A DNA stretch of 64,000 nucleotides from Clostridiales bacterium. GTDB taxonomy: Bacteria; Bacillota; Clostridia; Christensenellales; Borkfalkiaceae. This document shows, piece by piece, positions 7,989 through 17,119 of the stretch. The stretch lies in contig SVHG01000004.1 in assembly GCA_015055965.1 (NCBI GenBank), positions 1-64,000 on the forward strand. The letters run 5' to 3'. Both the position numbers and the translations under genes were made by a program. A model generated the notes under the pieces. The model ran no database searches. It was not told where the DNA came from and saw only the letters and a list, made by a program, of their open reading frames with translations. The stretch's first letter is position 1; each line of letters begins with the position of its first letter.

Positions 7989-8432
7989 TTATTCTACTTC
8001 TACGATACCGTCAGGCTTAACTGTAATTTTCATGCCGTCCTTAACGTAATTAAGGAAATCATCCCCTAATTGGTCAACTACCGGCATAGTAACGCCATCT
8101 ACCCAAACGTCAGCTAAAACTGCCCCTGCTGCGGCAAGTGAATCTATACTGTTAGAAAATAACATACACGCGGGATTTTTCTTCATAGCACAAGCGCAAT
8201 ATAATACTAATCCACCCGTGGTAGAGCCTATAGTTTGCGGTAAGCATAAAGCCTTATTAATTAATGGCTTTCCGTAAAGCTCTTTATTGCTTTGATCCCC
8301 ACACTTTACTTCCTTATCGCCAAACTGTAACGCCATTTGTAAAGAAGCAAGCGTATTAAAGCCCTCTTTAGTTACAACAGCTTCAGCCGTTACCTCACCG
8401 GGAGTTACAACTCTTCCTTTAAACTGCTTCAT
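7989..8432 (-). CDS. Aconitase X small (swivelling) subunit, DUF126
   Basis: A 147-residue protein of the aconitase X swivelling-domain family. The block LPQTIGSTTGGLVLYCA carries the conserved Ser/Gly segment that completes the active site with the large subunit. Families known from experiment are the archaeal phosphomevalonate dehydratase and bacterial cis-3-hydroxy-L-proline dehydratase; which reaction this pair performs cannot be read from sequence. Its ATG overlaps the stop of the large-subunit gene by one base, so the two are translationally coupled. The gene is followed by the terminator at 7878-7910. Confidence 0.9.
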   Translation of the reverse strand: MKQFKGRVVTPGEVTAEAVVTKEGFNTLASLQMALQFGDKEVKCGDQSNKELYGKPLINKALCLPQTIGSTTGGLVLYCACAMKKNPACMLFSNSIDSLAAAGAVLADVWVDGVTMPVVDQLGDDFLNYVKDGMKITVKPDGIVEVE

Positions 8433-9706
8433 TATTTTTTACCTCCCGTAATAATAGTAAGAATTTCCGCATCGGTATAATATCTAGCGCTAGTATATGT
8501 ACGAAGCTTATTAGATGAGGTTATTACCGGCATTTTTTTGCAAAGGGGGTTATTCATATACATTAATGGGCAAATGTAAGAGGTAATAACGCCGGTTTCT
8601 TTAAGTCTTGCGGCGTATTCGGTTTTCTCAAAAGCCTCAAGAACAGCGGGCGCTGCGGTAAATACCGTGTTTATAACAACCTTCTTTTTGCCGTTATTTT
8701 TAAGCTCAAGTTCTATTTTTTGTGTCCAATCCTTAAGCTGTTCAAGTGATAAATGGGGGCAACCAACGAAGCAAAGCTTTGGCTTCGCATCGGGATTTTT
8801 CCATATTACGGGATAGTTATTCTTTACTCTTTCAAGCTCGGCGTCGTCAATTACGTATTCCTTAGCGCCTTCTGCTATAAGCTCTTCGCCAAGCTCAACG
8901 GCTTCCGGGGTAAGGTTTGCAATATGGTAAAGACCTACTGCGCCGTTTGATGCAGTTGCCGCGCCAAAGTCCTTTAAGTATGCGCAAGCAGAGCTGTTAA
9001 GCTCGCTACCAATCCACTTATCAAGCCCAACGACGTAAGGAACGTCTTCCATAACCTTCATACCGATAGCAGAGCCTAATAGCTGAGCTTCAGGCTTTTT
9101 GGTGGTTTGAATTTTAACCACCCAAGTAGCCCTTCTACCCTCGTCGGTAAGAAGTCCAAAATAGGGAACGTAACCAACGATAGAGCCCATAATATCTATA
9201 ATACCGGAGTTTCTGTTGCATCTTGCGCCAAGCACGGAATTTGCATAAACAACGGCGCTGGATTCCGCCCAAGAAAGAACGTCACCCTTTTTAGGCTTGT
9301 TGCCAACCTCATCCATATAACAGGTGCAGGTAAAGGCGTTTTTATCTAAAAGGCCAAGCTTGTTAAGCTGTTCTTCATAAAAGCCCTGCTTCGTGTACAT
9401 GAAATTGTTAAAAACGAAATTTTGTAAAAGGTTTGCAGGCACGTTTTTATCTAAGGGACGCGGATCAACGGAAAACTTTTGTTCTGAACAAACGCCAGCA
9501 TCTAAAAGCTGTTGCATTAAATCGTATACCGGCGACATAACCTTAAGACCGAAAGAGGTTACTAAATGATTATATTTTGAGGTGATAGGCACTAGCTTTT
9601 CTGCCCCAAAGGCATCACCGTACATCACTAACGTCTTCATAACCTTTGCAAGCGTTTCACCCTTTTCGCCGTTAAGAATGGCTTGCTGTTCCTGTGTAAG
9701 TATCAT
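8432..9706 (-). CDS. Aconitase X large (catalytic) subunit, DUF521
   Basis: A 424-residue protein matching the aconitase X catalytic-domain family, separate from the swivelling subunit (two-gene form). Candidate iron-sulfur ligands are Cys residues in FTCTCYMDEVGNKPKKGD, GARCNRNSGI and FVGCPHLSLEQL, in that order, as expected for the family's [4Fe-4S] or Fe-containing dehydratase centre. The VAVYANSVLGAR-like region and GFEE-type loops fit. It is the fifth gene of the run that starts at the marR promoter, though a 144-base gap before it leaves room for a promoter of its own. Neighbouring old yellow enzyme suggests a dehydration-then-reduction pathway. Confidence 0.9.
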   Translation of the reverse strand: MILTQEQQAILNGEKGETLAKVMKTLVMYGDAFGAEKLVPITSKYNHLVTSFGLKVMSPVYDLMQQLLDAGVCSEQKFSVDPRPLDKNVPANLLQNFVFNNFMYTKQGFYEEQLNKLGLLDKNAFTCTCYMDEVGNKPKKGDVLSWAESSAVVYANSVLGARCNRNSGIIDIMGSIVGYVPYFGLLTDEGRRATWVVKIQTTKKPEAQLLGSAIGMKVMEDVPYVVGLDKWIGSELNSSACAYLKDFGAATASNGAVGLYHIANLTPEAVELGEELIAEGAKEYVIDDAELERVKNNYPVIWKNPDAKPKLCFVGCPHLSLEQLKDWTQKIELELKNNGKKKVVINTVFTAAPAVLEAFEKTEYAARLKETGVITSYICPLMYMNNPLCKKMPVITSSNKLRTYTSARYYTDAEILTIITGGKK

Positions 9707-9850
9707 TTTTTTCTCCTTTAACTAGTTTATTAAAAATAGTGATATCACAAACAACGGCTGATTCTTTAACAAATAAATATACAAATAACGAACTACTACG
9801 AAGTATATAAAGCTTCTTTTATCAACCGTTTATGTGATAAACCTTTAAAA

Positions 9851-11920
9851 TTACAGCTTCATACAAACCGTCCACGCACCCCAAATAACGCTGCGTAGGT
9901 TACCCACCTTTAAGGCGTCACCGATTACGTGTACGTGTTTACCCTTTGCTTCGATAGGAGCGGGATTATAGCCAACTGAAAGTATAACGGAATCTGTATC
10001 AACTGCAAAGGTATTGCCCTCTTTATTCTTTAAGGTTACGCTGCCCTCGTTTATTTCTAAAAGAGCCGTTTCTAGATGTACCGGAACTTTATTAGTTTTA
10101 AAGAAATCACGCAAATAGCTAGTATTTGCAAGACAAACACCCTTAGTAGTAATAAGATCGTCTTGCATTTCTACGATAGTGGGCTTTTTACCCTTTAAGT
10201 AAAGGTCATATGCAATTTCACAACCGGTAAGTCCACCGCCGATAATAACTACTCTATCGCCAACAGACTTGTTGCCAAGTAAGTAATCAACCGCTTCAAC
10301 TGCACTATCAGCGCCCTTAACGGGGATTCTTTTTGCAACTGCGCCCGTTGCTATAATAACCTCATCCGCATCAAGAGAATTAACCTCTTTAACTTCAGTA
10401 TTCATTTTTACTTCAATGGGGTATTTTGCAATTTCCCTAACGTACCACGCGATAAGAGCCCTATCCTTTTCCTTAAAAGAGGGAGCAGCTGCAGCAATAA
10501 ACACACCGCCAAGCTTATCACTCTTTTCATAAAGCGTTACCTTATGCCCGCGCTTTGCGCAAAGAATAGCCGCTTCCATACCGCCAATACCACCGCCGAT
10601 AACGGCAATTTTTTTAGGTTTTTTTGCCGGTTCAACGTAGTATTTCTTTGACTGCATAGTTTCGGGATTAAGCGCGCAACGAGCAAGCCCCATAGTATCG
10701 GTAAGATCTTGAGTGTTTGCATGGCCCTTTGAAGAAGAGAAATTAAAGCAACCGCTATGACAGCAAATACAGGGCTTAATATCATCTAATCTATCTTCAA
10801 TTAGCTTAGTAATCCATTGGGGATCAACAAGGAATTGGCGAGCAACGCCAACTGCGTCAATCTTGCCTTCTGCAACCGCTTTTGCGCCAACCTCGGCATC
10901 CATTCTTCCCGCGCAAACAACGGGTATATCTACGAATTTTTTAATGTGAGCTACGTCTTCTAGGTTGCAGTTTTCAGGCATATACATAGGCGGATGAGCC
11001 CAATACCAAGAATCGTAAGTACCGTTATCTGCGTTAAGCATATCGTAGCCTGCATCCTGCAGATATTTAGCCGCCCTTTCTGACTCTTCCATATTACGGC
11101 CTACTTCAACGTAATCCTCGCCGGGCATAGCTCCTTCACAGAAGCCCTTCATTTTTGATTGAACTGAATAACGAAGTGATACGGGATAATCCTCTCCGCA
11201 GGCTTCCTTAATAGCCTTAACTACCTCTGCGGCAAAGCGATAACGGTTTTCAAAGCTTCCACCGTATTCGTCGGTACGCTTGTTAAAGAATTCTATTGAA
11301 AATTGGTCTAATAAATATCCTTCGTGAACGGCGTGTACTTCAACGCCGTCTACCCCTGCTTCCTTACAAAGCTTAGCGGTTTTAGCAAAGGCTTCAATTA
11401 TCTCGTGAATTTGCTCTACCGTCATTTCCGGGCATTCAATATCGTGCGCCCAACGCGAAGGCTGTGGAGAGGGAGAAGCTAACTCGTGACTGGTGTCGAT
11501 TATAGGCTTAATAAGTGCGCGGGTAAATTTATTTTTATGTAAGGGGGCTATAAGCTCCGTAATAGCCCATGAACGGCCCATACCTGCCGTAAGCTGAACA
11601 AACAGCTTTGCGCCGGTTTTATGGATTTCATCCATAAACACCTTAAGATCCTTGAACATTTTCTTGTTCTGCCAAAGCCATTTACCCCAAAAAGTATCGC
11701 GAAGAGGTGCAATACCGGGAATAATAAGACCTACGTTGTTCTTTGCTCTTTCAAGGAAAAGCTTAGCAGCTTCCTTATCAAAATGACAGCCGGTAAGCTC
11801 AAACCAACCGAATAAGGACGTTCCACCCATAGGACACATTACGATTCGATTTTTAATCTCTACGTTTCTGATTTTCCAAGGCGTGAACAAAGGACTGTAT
11901 TTTTCGTTAGTAGTGCTCAT
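9851..11920 (-). CDS. FadH/BaiCD-type NADH:flavin oxidoreductase (old yellow enzyme + [4Fe-4S] + FAD domains)
   Basis: A 689-residue multidomain reductase. Residues 1-360 form an FMN-binding TIM barrel (MCPMGG, HAVHEGYLLDQF, KRTDEYGGSFENRYRF, VARQFLVDP). A CxxCxxxC cluster (CICCHSGC) and a fourth Cys in LARCALNP bind a [4Fe-4S]. The C-terminal half has two Rossmann motifs, IAVIGGGIGGMEAA and VVIIGGGLTGCEIA, for FAD and NAD(P)H. This architecture is shared by 2,4-dienoyl-CoA reductase, trimethylamine dehydrogenase, 2-enoate reductase and the bile-acid enzymes BaiCD/BaiH. The substrate here is unknown, but an alpha,beta-unsaturated acid or CoA ester is likely. It sits 26 bases downstream of the GtrA-like gene. 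Confidence 0.92.
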   Translation of the reverse strand: MSTTNEKYSPLFTPWKIRNVEIKNRIVMCPMGGTSLFGWFELTGCHFDKEAAKLFLERAKNNVGLIIPGIAPLRDTFWGKWLWQNKKMFKDLKVFMDEIHKTGAKLFVQLTAGMGRSWAITELIAPLHKNKFTRALIKPIIDTSHELASPSPQPSRWAHDIECPEMTVEQIHEIIEAFAKTAKLCKEAGVDGVEVHAVHEGYLLDQFSIEFFNKRTDEYGGSFENRYRFAAEVVKAIKEACGEDYPVSLRYSVQSKMKGFCEGAMPGEDYVEVGRNMEESERAAKYLQDAGYDMLNADNGTYDSWYWAHPPMYMPENCNLEDVAHIKKFVDIPVVCAGRMDAEVGAKAVAEGKIDAVGVARQFLVDPQWITKLIEDRLDDIKPCICCHSGCFNFSSSKGHANTQDLTDTMGLARCALNPETMQSKKYYVEPAKKPKKIAVIGGGIGGMEAAILCAKRGHKVTLYEKSDKLGGVFIAAAAPSFKEKDRALIAWYVREIAKYPIEVKMNTEVKEVNSLDADEVIIATGAVAKRIPVKGADSAVEAVDYLLGNKSVGDRVVIIGGGLTGCEIAYDLYLKGKKPTIVEMQDDLITTKGVCLANTSYLRDFFKTNKVPVHLETALLEINEGSVTLKNKEGNTFAVDTDSVILSVGYNPAPIEAKGKHVHVIGDALKVGNLRSVIWGAWTVCMKL

Positions 11921-11946
11921 ATTTTTTCTCTATTCTCCTATATTAA

Positions 11947-12351
11947 TTATTTTTCAAGGGTATTTTCATTTCCCCTGTAAACGACGAATTTGCAAAATAG
12001 GTATTCTAACACAAAGTTAGATATCATTGTGATTGCCAAAATTAAAAAATCGTTAACGCCGTTGGCTTCCGCAAGGTCGCCAAGCCAAGTTGAAAGAGGG
12101 GTGAATACTAAGTAAAAGCCAAGCACCTTTGCCATAGCAATAGGCACGTTGGTTGCTGATTTAAAGGTGAATTTGCGGTTCATTGTAAAATTCCACAAAA
12201 TAGAAAGCAATAAGGATATTAAATAAACTATCCAGTAGGTTTTAATGAATATTTCCAGCAAGGCAAAAGAGCCAAGCTGAATAACACCTGCAGAGATAGA
12301 AAATAGGGTAAATTTTACAACCTGCCATATTTCTTTTTTATTATTAACCAT
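11947..12351 (-). CDS. GtrA-like small membrane protein
   Basis: A 134-residue protein with four predicted membrane helices (about 15-35, 37-56, 68-90, 97-122) and the family signature SILWNFTMNRKFTFKS at the end of the second. GtrA proteins are thought to flip lipid-linked sugars or assist cell-envelope glycosyltransferases. No glycosyltransferase is nearby; instead it lies 12 bases after the GNAT-like gene and before the old yellow enzyme gene. The link may only be positional. Confidence 0.87.
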   Translation of the reverse strand: MVNNKKEIWQVVKFTLFSISAGVIQLGSFALLEIFIKTYWIVYLISLLLSILWNFTMNRKFTFKSATNVPIAMAKVLGFYLVFTPLSTWLGDLAEANGVNDFLILAITMISNFVLEYLFCKFVVYRGNENTLEK

Positions 12352-12363
12352 ATAACCTTCCCC

Positions 12364-13488
12364 TTAAATGTTTTTTACGTAACAACGGCGACGCTTATGT
12401 TGCTTCTTCTCAAAGGGCTTCCAAAGGCTATGAACTGCCTTATTCGTTTCCAGCATCGGGCCTGTTTCGCAATATTTAACGCCGTTTTTAATGATATTTT
12501 TTAGTATGGTGGTAATTAAAATTGCAGGAACGCCCAACATTTGATATTCGGGCTTAACGGCAACGAAATACATTTCTAAAAGGTCGTTTTTACCCTTTAA
12601 CGCCCTTAACATTCTAAAAATACCAAAGGGGAAAAGCTTGCCGTTAGATTTTTTAAGAGCTTTTGCAATAGAAGGAACCATTACCCCAAAGGCAACTATA
12701 TTATCTTCTTCATCCTTAACGGAGCAAATATAATCTAAATTAACCAACGGTATGTAAGAATTAACTGCGTTTTCTATAATTTCAGGAGTGAGCGGAACTG
12801 TTCCGTATAGCTTAGAAAAGGCAATATCTATTATTCTAAACGCTTCTAAAGCGTCCTTATGTAAAACCTTTCTGTCGGTATAAGTAACAGCCTTAAATCC
12901 CTTCTTTTCTATTACGCGCTCTGAAATTTTAATAAGCACGGGGTCTATTTCACTTGGTACGGTTAGCTTATATTCAATCCAGTCTATATCCTTAACCAAG
13001 CCAAGCCTTTCCATATGCTCTAAATAATAGGGATGATTATAAAAGGTGATAGACATATTAAACTCGTCAAACCCTTCCACAAGCATACCCTCGTGATCCA
13101 TATCGGTAAAGCCGATTGGCCCCATTACAGAGGAAAACCCGCGTTCCTTACCCCACTCAACTACCGCGTCAAAAAGAGCTTTAGACACCTCGTAATCGTC
13201 AATAAAGTCAAACCTAGTAAAGCGAATGGCGTTTCTATCCCATTTTTTGTTGTAAGCGTGGTTAATAAGCCCTGCTATTCTGCCAACTATTTCGCCATTC
13301 TTATAAGCTAAAAACAACCGCGTTTCACAAAAGGCGTAAGCGGGATTTTTTTCTTTGGTAAAGGTTTCTATTTCGTCATTTTCTAAAAAAGGAACGAAAT
13401 TCGCGTTATCCTTATATAACTTAGTTGGAAACCTAACCCACTGCTTTAATTGCTTTTTGTTTAATACTTCCTTTACGGTAATACTCAT
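12364..13488 (-). CDS. GNAT-fold N-acetyltransferase-like protein
   Basis: A 374-residue protein resembling the large two-part GNAT-like family often found in Clostridia and Bacteroidetes. The first half contains LFLAYKNGEIVGRIAGLINHAYN, typical of strand 4 of the GNAT fold, and GPIGFTDMDHEGMLVEGF. The second half has LEMYFVAVKPEYQMLGVPAILI, close to the acyl-CoA-binding V-x-P-x-x-x-x-x-G segment. The acceptor is unknown. It follows the marR gene by 77 bases and precedes the gtrA-like gene by 12, so it belongs to the MarR-controlled run. Confidence 0.75.
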   Translation of the reverse strand: MSITVKEVLNKKQLKQWVRFPTKLYKDNANFVPFLENDEIETFTKEKNPAYAFCETRLFLAYKNGEIVGRIAGLINHAYNKKWDRNAIRFTRFDFIDDYEVSKALFDAVVEWGKERGFSSVMGPIGFTDMDHEGMLVEGFDEFNMSITFYNHPYYLEHMERLGLVKDIDWIEYKLTVPSEIDPVLIKISERVIEKKGFKAVTYTDRKVLHKDALEAFRIIDIAFSKLYGTVPLTPEIIENAVNSYIPLVNLDYICSVKDEEDNIVAFGVMVPSIAKALKKSNGKLFPFGIFRMLRALKGKNDLLEMYFVAVKPEYQMLGVPAILITTILKNIIKNGVKYCETGPMLETNKAVHSLWKPFEKKQHKRRRCYVKNI

Positions 13489-13565
13489 ACATTACCCCCC
13501 CAACGTATAAATTTTATATACTTATTTTGTTACGAGTTTACTTTAAAGCTCGTTTTAACCTAATT

Positions 13566-14018
13566 TTACGCTTTTTCTTCCATTTTATTACTAATTGCCG
13601 TAAGCCCACCGCTAACTATGGCTAAGCTACGGTAAAAATCCACCCTTTCCCTTTCAGATAAAGGACCACCAACCTCTTCTATAACGCGGTTTACCTTTTC
13701 TGCGATTATATCTGCCACCTTTTTACCCACTTCAGTAAGCAAAAGCCGACTTTTATACCTTTTTGCGCCACCGTTATCGCGAATCAAATATCCCTTTTTC
13801 TCTAAAAAATCAATAGAGCGGGATATAGTCGCCTTATCATCTTCACACTTATCGCATAAATCGGTGGCGGTAATAGAGCTTGAAAAACGCAAATAATACA
13901 AGCAAGAAACGTGCGAGCTTTTAAGCCCGTATTCTGCCATCGCCAAATTTTTAATTTTTCTTATGCTTTTACTGATTTTCGCAATTAAAACGGTAAACCT
14001 TTCAAAACGTTCCTTCAT
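13566..14018 (-). CDS. MarR-family transcriptional regulator
   Basis: A 150-residue winged-helix regulator. The recognition region SSITATDLCDKCEDDKATISRSIDFLEKKGYLIRD and the wing RYKSRLLLTEVGKKVADII fit the MarR fold, flanked by the N- and C-terminal dimer helices. It is the first gene of a run leading to the old yellow enzyme and aconitase X genes. A perfect 20-bp palindrome between its promoter and start codon is the obvious operator, so it probably represses itself and the downstream genes until a ligand binds. Confidence 0.92.
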   Translation of the reverse strand: MKERFERFTVLIAKISKSIRKIKNLAMAEYGLKSSHVSCLYYLRFSSSITATDLCDKCEDDKATISRSIDFLEKKGYLIRDNGGAKRYKSRLLLTEVGKKVADIIAEKVNRVIEEVGGPLSERERVDFYRSLAIVSGGLTAISNKMEEKA

Positions 14019-14034
14019 TTTTAACCCTCAATAT

Positions 14035-14092
14035 CTTGTTGAAATTTCAACAAGTTCTATATTAATATACCACCTTTTTATAATTTTGTCAA
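14035..14092 (-). promoter_or_regulatory. marR promoter with palindromic operator
   Basis: TTGACA (14087-14092) and TATATT (14064-14069) are spaced by 17 bases on the minus strand. Just downstream, covering the expected transcription start, lies the perfect palindrome CTTGTTGAAATTTCAACAAG (14035-14054). MarR proteins bind such 16-20-bp palindromes. Confidence 0.85.
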
Positions 14093-14139
14093 TAGCATTT
14101 TAAAAAATAATTTATCTCTTTTGCAATTTTTGCATAAAA

Positions 14140-14164
14140 AAAGATAGGCTACAAGCCTATCTTT
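14140..14164 (-). terminator. Terminator of the YDG-repeat gene
   Basis: An 11-bp perfect stem (AAAGATAGGCT with AGCCTATCTTT) and three-base loop, followed on the minus strand by a run of seven Ts. It begins nine bases after the stop codon at 14173. Confidence 0.9.
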
Positions 14165-14172
14165 ATTTTTAT

Positions 14173-15372
14173 TTAGTTGCTTGCGGCTTTAATTTCTGCC
14201 TGAGCCTTCATAGCCTCAATATATTCGCTTGAGCTTAATCCGCCAAAGGTATAATTCTTTGCTTCTGCACTACCCCCAAAAAAGTGAGTAGTAACGTTTT
14301 CTGCGCCCTTTGTTCCAACTGCTTCACTCGTCATAATAATTCTAAGGGTAAGCGTTTCACCCGTTAAAAGACCGCTAAATTCCCTTTCTATATAATTAGT
14401 TCCGTCGTATTCTTTAACGAAGCTAATGCCGGTAACGTCTAAATCAATAGGAGTAATAGTTACGGTTATTTGGGTTGCAGTAATATTATAATTTACGTTT
14501 TCGTATTCCAAGCTTGTAATAGCTTCGTCTTCCCATGCAACAACCGCGTTATTTTGAGATTTAACGTCCTTTCTGTTAACCGTTAAACTGCAAGTAATTT
14601 CATCCCCTTCAACTGCGCCGTTAGTTCCGTTAAGCGTTAAAGTGAACTCTTTAGTACCGTCGTAAACCTTAGTAATAGCGGGAAGAACGCTTATTTCCTT
14701 TTGAGCAATAGTAAATTCTTTTTCTGCGCTTGCTTCATAGTAAGTTGCGCTTTCTGCAACTATTACCTTAACGGTGTATGTACCGGCGTTTATAGGCGCG
14801 CTATCTAGCTTAGTTTCGCCTTGATACCATTCAACCGTAACCGCGCCACTAGTATTATTAGTAACGAAGGTAGGCTCTAAAACGCATTGTTTATCGTAAG
14901 TTTTAGAAAGGTCTTGAATACCGGTAACCTTTCCTTCCTTCTTTTGAATTTCAAAATATTCGGTAGTAGAAGGCTTTCCGCATTCGCATGATTTCCAATA
15001 TTGAGTATTACCGCTGGCGGAAGCTTCTGCCTTTAAGTAAGCGGCTTCTGCAATTTCTTGATTGTATACGTGAGCTTCTTCGTTTACCTTTGCCCCACAA
15101 ACGTTACAGGTTTGCCAATGCTTTGCGTCGTCGTAAAGAACGTTTGATAGCTCGTGCGCGCTAATATTGCTTTTCTTTTCCTTATGCTCACAGGTTGCAA
15201 CGTGCCAATGATTACCCTCGTCGTAAGTCCATTCGCTAGAAAAGGAATGCTTATGAAGCGCAGGGGGTAATAAAATAGCGCAAACAACGCCAACTATAAC
15301 CACTAACGCTAAAAGAAGGCTAATTAGCTTATGGCTTGCAATCCAAGCGCCAATTTTGCTTAAAAATTTCAT
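14173..15372 (-). CDS. Membrane-anchored protein with YDG/MBG-type repeats
   Basis: A 399-residue surface protein. Residues 17-37 form an uncleaved signal anchor (LISLLLALVVIVGVVCAILLP). Residues 40-140 hold two or three His/Cys-rich modules (NHWHVATCEHK, KHWQTCNVCGAKV, YWKSCECGKP) resembling the small Cys-pair modules of bacterial surface proteins. From 150 on come three beta-sandwich repeats that start with K-x-YD(G/K): LSKTYDKQ, ITKVYDGTKEF and FVKEYDGTNY, the YDG/MBG type found in adhesins. Role in adhesion or envelope architecture is inferred. It has its own terminator; the DUF4097 gene is 185 bases upstream. Confidence 0.75.
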   Translation of the reverse strand: MKFLSKIGAWIASHKLISLLLALVVIVGVVCAILLPPALHKHSFSSEWTYDEGNHWHVATCEHKEKKSNISAHELSNVLYDDAKHWQTCNVCGAKVNEEAHVYNQEIAEAAYLKAEASASGNTQYWKSCECGKPSTTEYFEIQKKEGKVTGIQDLSKTYDKQCVLEPTFVTNNTSGAVTVEWYQGETKLDSAPINAGTYTVKVIVAESATYYEASAEKEFTIAQKEISVLPAITKVYDGTKEFTLTLNGTNGAVEGDEITCSLTVNRKDVKSQNNAVVAWEDEAITSLEYENVNYNITATQITVTITPIDLDVTGISFVKEYDGTNYIEREFSGLLTGETLTLRIIMTSEAVGTKGAENVTTHFFGGSAEAKNYTFGGLSSSEYIEAMKAQAEIKAASN

Positions 15373-15557
15373 AATAATATCTCCTTTTTGCTTACACTTT
15401 TATATTTTTATAAAATAAAAAAGCGGTTTTGTAAATGGTTAAAAGACTTTTTTGACTGCCATTTTAACCTTACACAACCACTTTATTATATCACACATCC
15501 ACGCACAAAGCAAGATATTTTGTTAATTTTAGTAAATTAAGGGTATTTTATAATCCT

Positions 15558-16520
15558 TTAAGATTGGCTAATTGTTATTTTAATATCGCCGGTATCAGTT
15601 GTGATTTCACATCTTTCGCCTGAATGATCACTGGGAACTCTTACACTACCCGTATCGCTAGATGCAATAACGTTCTTTGGGGAGGCGAAAGATCCTTTTA
15701 CATCGCCGGTATCAGTTTTAATAACGATATTAAATCCGTCGCAGCGCTCAAGCTCAACGTCACCGGTGCTTCTTTCTACCTTAAAGCTTTCAGTTGCAAT
15801 AACCTTTTCTAACGATATATCGCCGGTAGAGCCTTTTGAAGTGAAATTGTTGCAAAGTATATTACTTAATTCCACGTCACCGGTCGTAGTTATTACTTGC
15901 AAGTCATTACAAACTACGTTTTCTATTTCAATATCTCCCGTGGTTACCTTAACGCTTAAGTTAGGGGCAGTTAAATGAGCCACGTTAATATCGCCGGTTG
16001 TAGCTTCAATTTCCATATTACCGCTTGAAGAAGCATAGCAATCAACATCACCCGTGTCAGTTTTAACGTTTACGCTTGCAAAGGTAAACTCTTTTGGAAT
16101 CTTAACGTCACCCGTATTAGTCGTTACGTTAAGCGCTTGATATTCGCTATTTGGTAGGTATACGGTTATTTTTTCACTATTCCAATTAATACCGATATAA
16201 TCAAACCATTTTCTTTCATCTTTAGCACTAACGGTAAGCGCGCCGTTTTCTACCGTTACGGTATGCTTTACCTTTTCATTCTCATAACAAACAACCTTGC
16301 ACTTTTCATCTGTAGTGGGAATAAGTATTATATCTGCAGTAATCGTATTTAGCGATAAAGAGTTAAACTCTTGGGTAATTTCATGCTCCTTGGTTTGATA
16401 ATCGTTATTACCCATTTTTGAAAAATCCCAACCGCTAGCGCCAAGCGCTATGGCAAAAATCAATATTCCTGCTACTATAAAACAGGTTGAAGCAATTAAT
16501 ATTTTAGCTATTTTACTCAT
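15558..16520 (-). CDS. DUF4097-family beta-helix envelope protein
   Basis: A 320-residue protein with an N-terminal membrane helix (about 7-28) and an extracytoplasmic DUF4097 domain. The domain is built from at least eight short repeats ending in TTGD(V/I) or TDTGD(V/I), for example TNTGDVKIP, TTGDINVAH, TTGDIEIE and STGDVELE, that would stack as a right-handed beta-helix. Its start overlaps the end of the DUF1700 gene by four bases. PadR-DUF1700-DUF4097 sets are common in Bacillota and are thought to act in envelope stress; the exact role is not known. Confidence 0.88.
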   Translation of the reverse strand: MSKIAKILIASTCFIVAGILIFAIALGASGWDFSKMGNNDYQTKEHEITQEFNSLSLNTITADIILIPTTDEKCKVVCYENEKVKHTVTVENGALTVSAKDERKWFDYIGINWNSEKITVYLPNSEYQALNVTTNTGDVKIPKEFTFASVNVKTDTGDVDCYASSSGNMEIEATTGDINVAHLTAPNLSVKVTTGDIEIENVVCNDLQVITTTGDVELSNILCNNFTSKGSTGDISLEKVIATESFKVERSTGDVELERCDGFNIVIKTDTGDVKGSFASPKNVIASSDTGSVRVPSDHSGERCEITTDTGDIKITISQS

Positions 16521-17119
16521 ACGGTTTTCTCCTTTTTAATAAAAAGTTTTTTTATAGCTATTCCTAATAATTTTACAAGCTTAACTAATCCCTTAGTTGC
16601 AATTTTGCAAGCGTAAAAGGTTAATATTGCAAGACCTATGCAAATTAAACCGCCTGCAAGTAAAAGTAATCCCCCGGCAACGTTTCCTGCAATAAAGCTT
16701 AAAGGCGCGCCTAAAATTCCACCTATGACGCAACCAACCTCGCCTGCAAAAACCGCCCAGAGTGAAACTACTATTGCAAAAATACTTGCATAAAGGGCAA
16801 TTATTATTGCAAATGCGCCTATTAAAAGGGAAAGCCATATTGGCGAGCCTATTACTAAAAGAGCTATCTCCCACCCGCCGATTTCACGTTTTGGCTTAAT
16901 TTTATTTTTTACTATTTTAAAGAAGGGGATTTCGCTTATGATTTGTGAAGCTACGTCTTCTACACTACCAATATCTTTAACGGCATCTTCTTCTAAAAGC
17001 CCTTCTTCCACCCTATCGTCTATCATTTCTGAATAAAAGGCAAGGCGCTCTTCAATTTCATTTTTAGGCAAGCCCTTAAGCTTTTCTGTTAAAGCGTTTA
17101 AAAATTCTTGCTTGGTCAT
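16517..17119 (-). CDS. DUF1700 family membrane protein
   Basis: A 200-residue protein. The N-terminal cytosolic segment MTKQEFLNALTEKLKGLPKNEIEERLAFYSEMIDDR (residues 1-36 region) is the hallmark of DUF1700/HAAS-type proteins, a helical domain that often works with PadR regulators. Residues 83-180 hold four hydrophobic helices rich in Gly and Ala. It overlaps the padR gene by one base and the DUF4097 gene by four, a tight three-gene operon. A role in relaying envelope state to PadR is inferred from the recurring gene order. Confidence 0.88.
   Translation of the reverse strand: MTKQEFLNALTEKLKGLPKNEIEERLAFYSEMIDDRVEEGLLEEDAVKDIGSVEDVASQIISEIPFFKIVKNKIKPKREIGGWEIALLVIGSPIWLSLLIGAFAIIIALYASIFAIVVSLWAVFAGEVGCVIGGILGAPLSFIAGNVAGGLLLLAGGLICIGLAILTFYACKIATKGLVKLVKLLGIAIKKLFIKKEKTV

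Noticed and set aside
10537-10785. 82-residue frame within the old yellow enzyme gene
   Set aside because: It lies in another frame over the [4Fe-4S]/Rossmann coding region of a clear 689-residue protein and shows no independent signal.
15558-16520. Regular TGD repeats of the DUF4097 protein as a calcium-binding RTX toxin
   Set aside because: The repeats lack the GGxGxDxUx nonapeptide; they match the DUF4097 beta-helix and the PadR-DUF1700 context.
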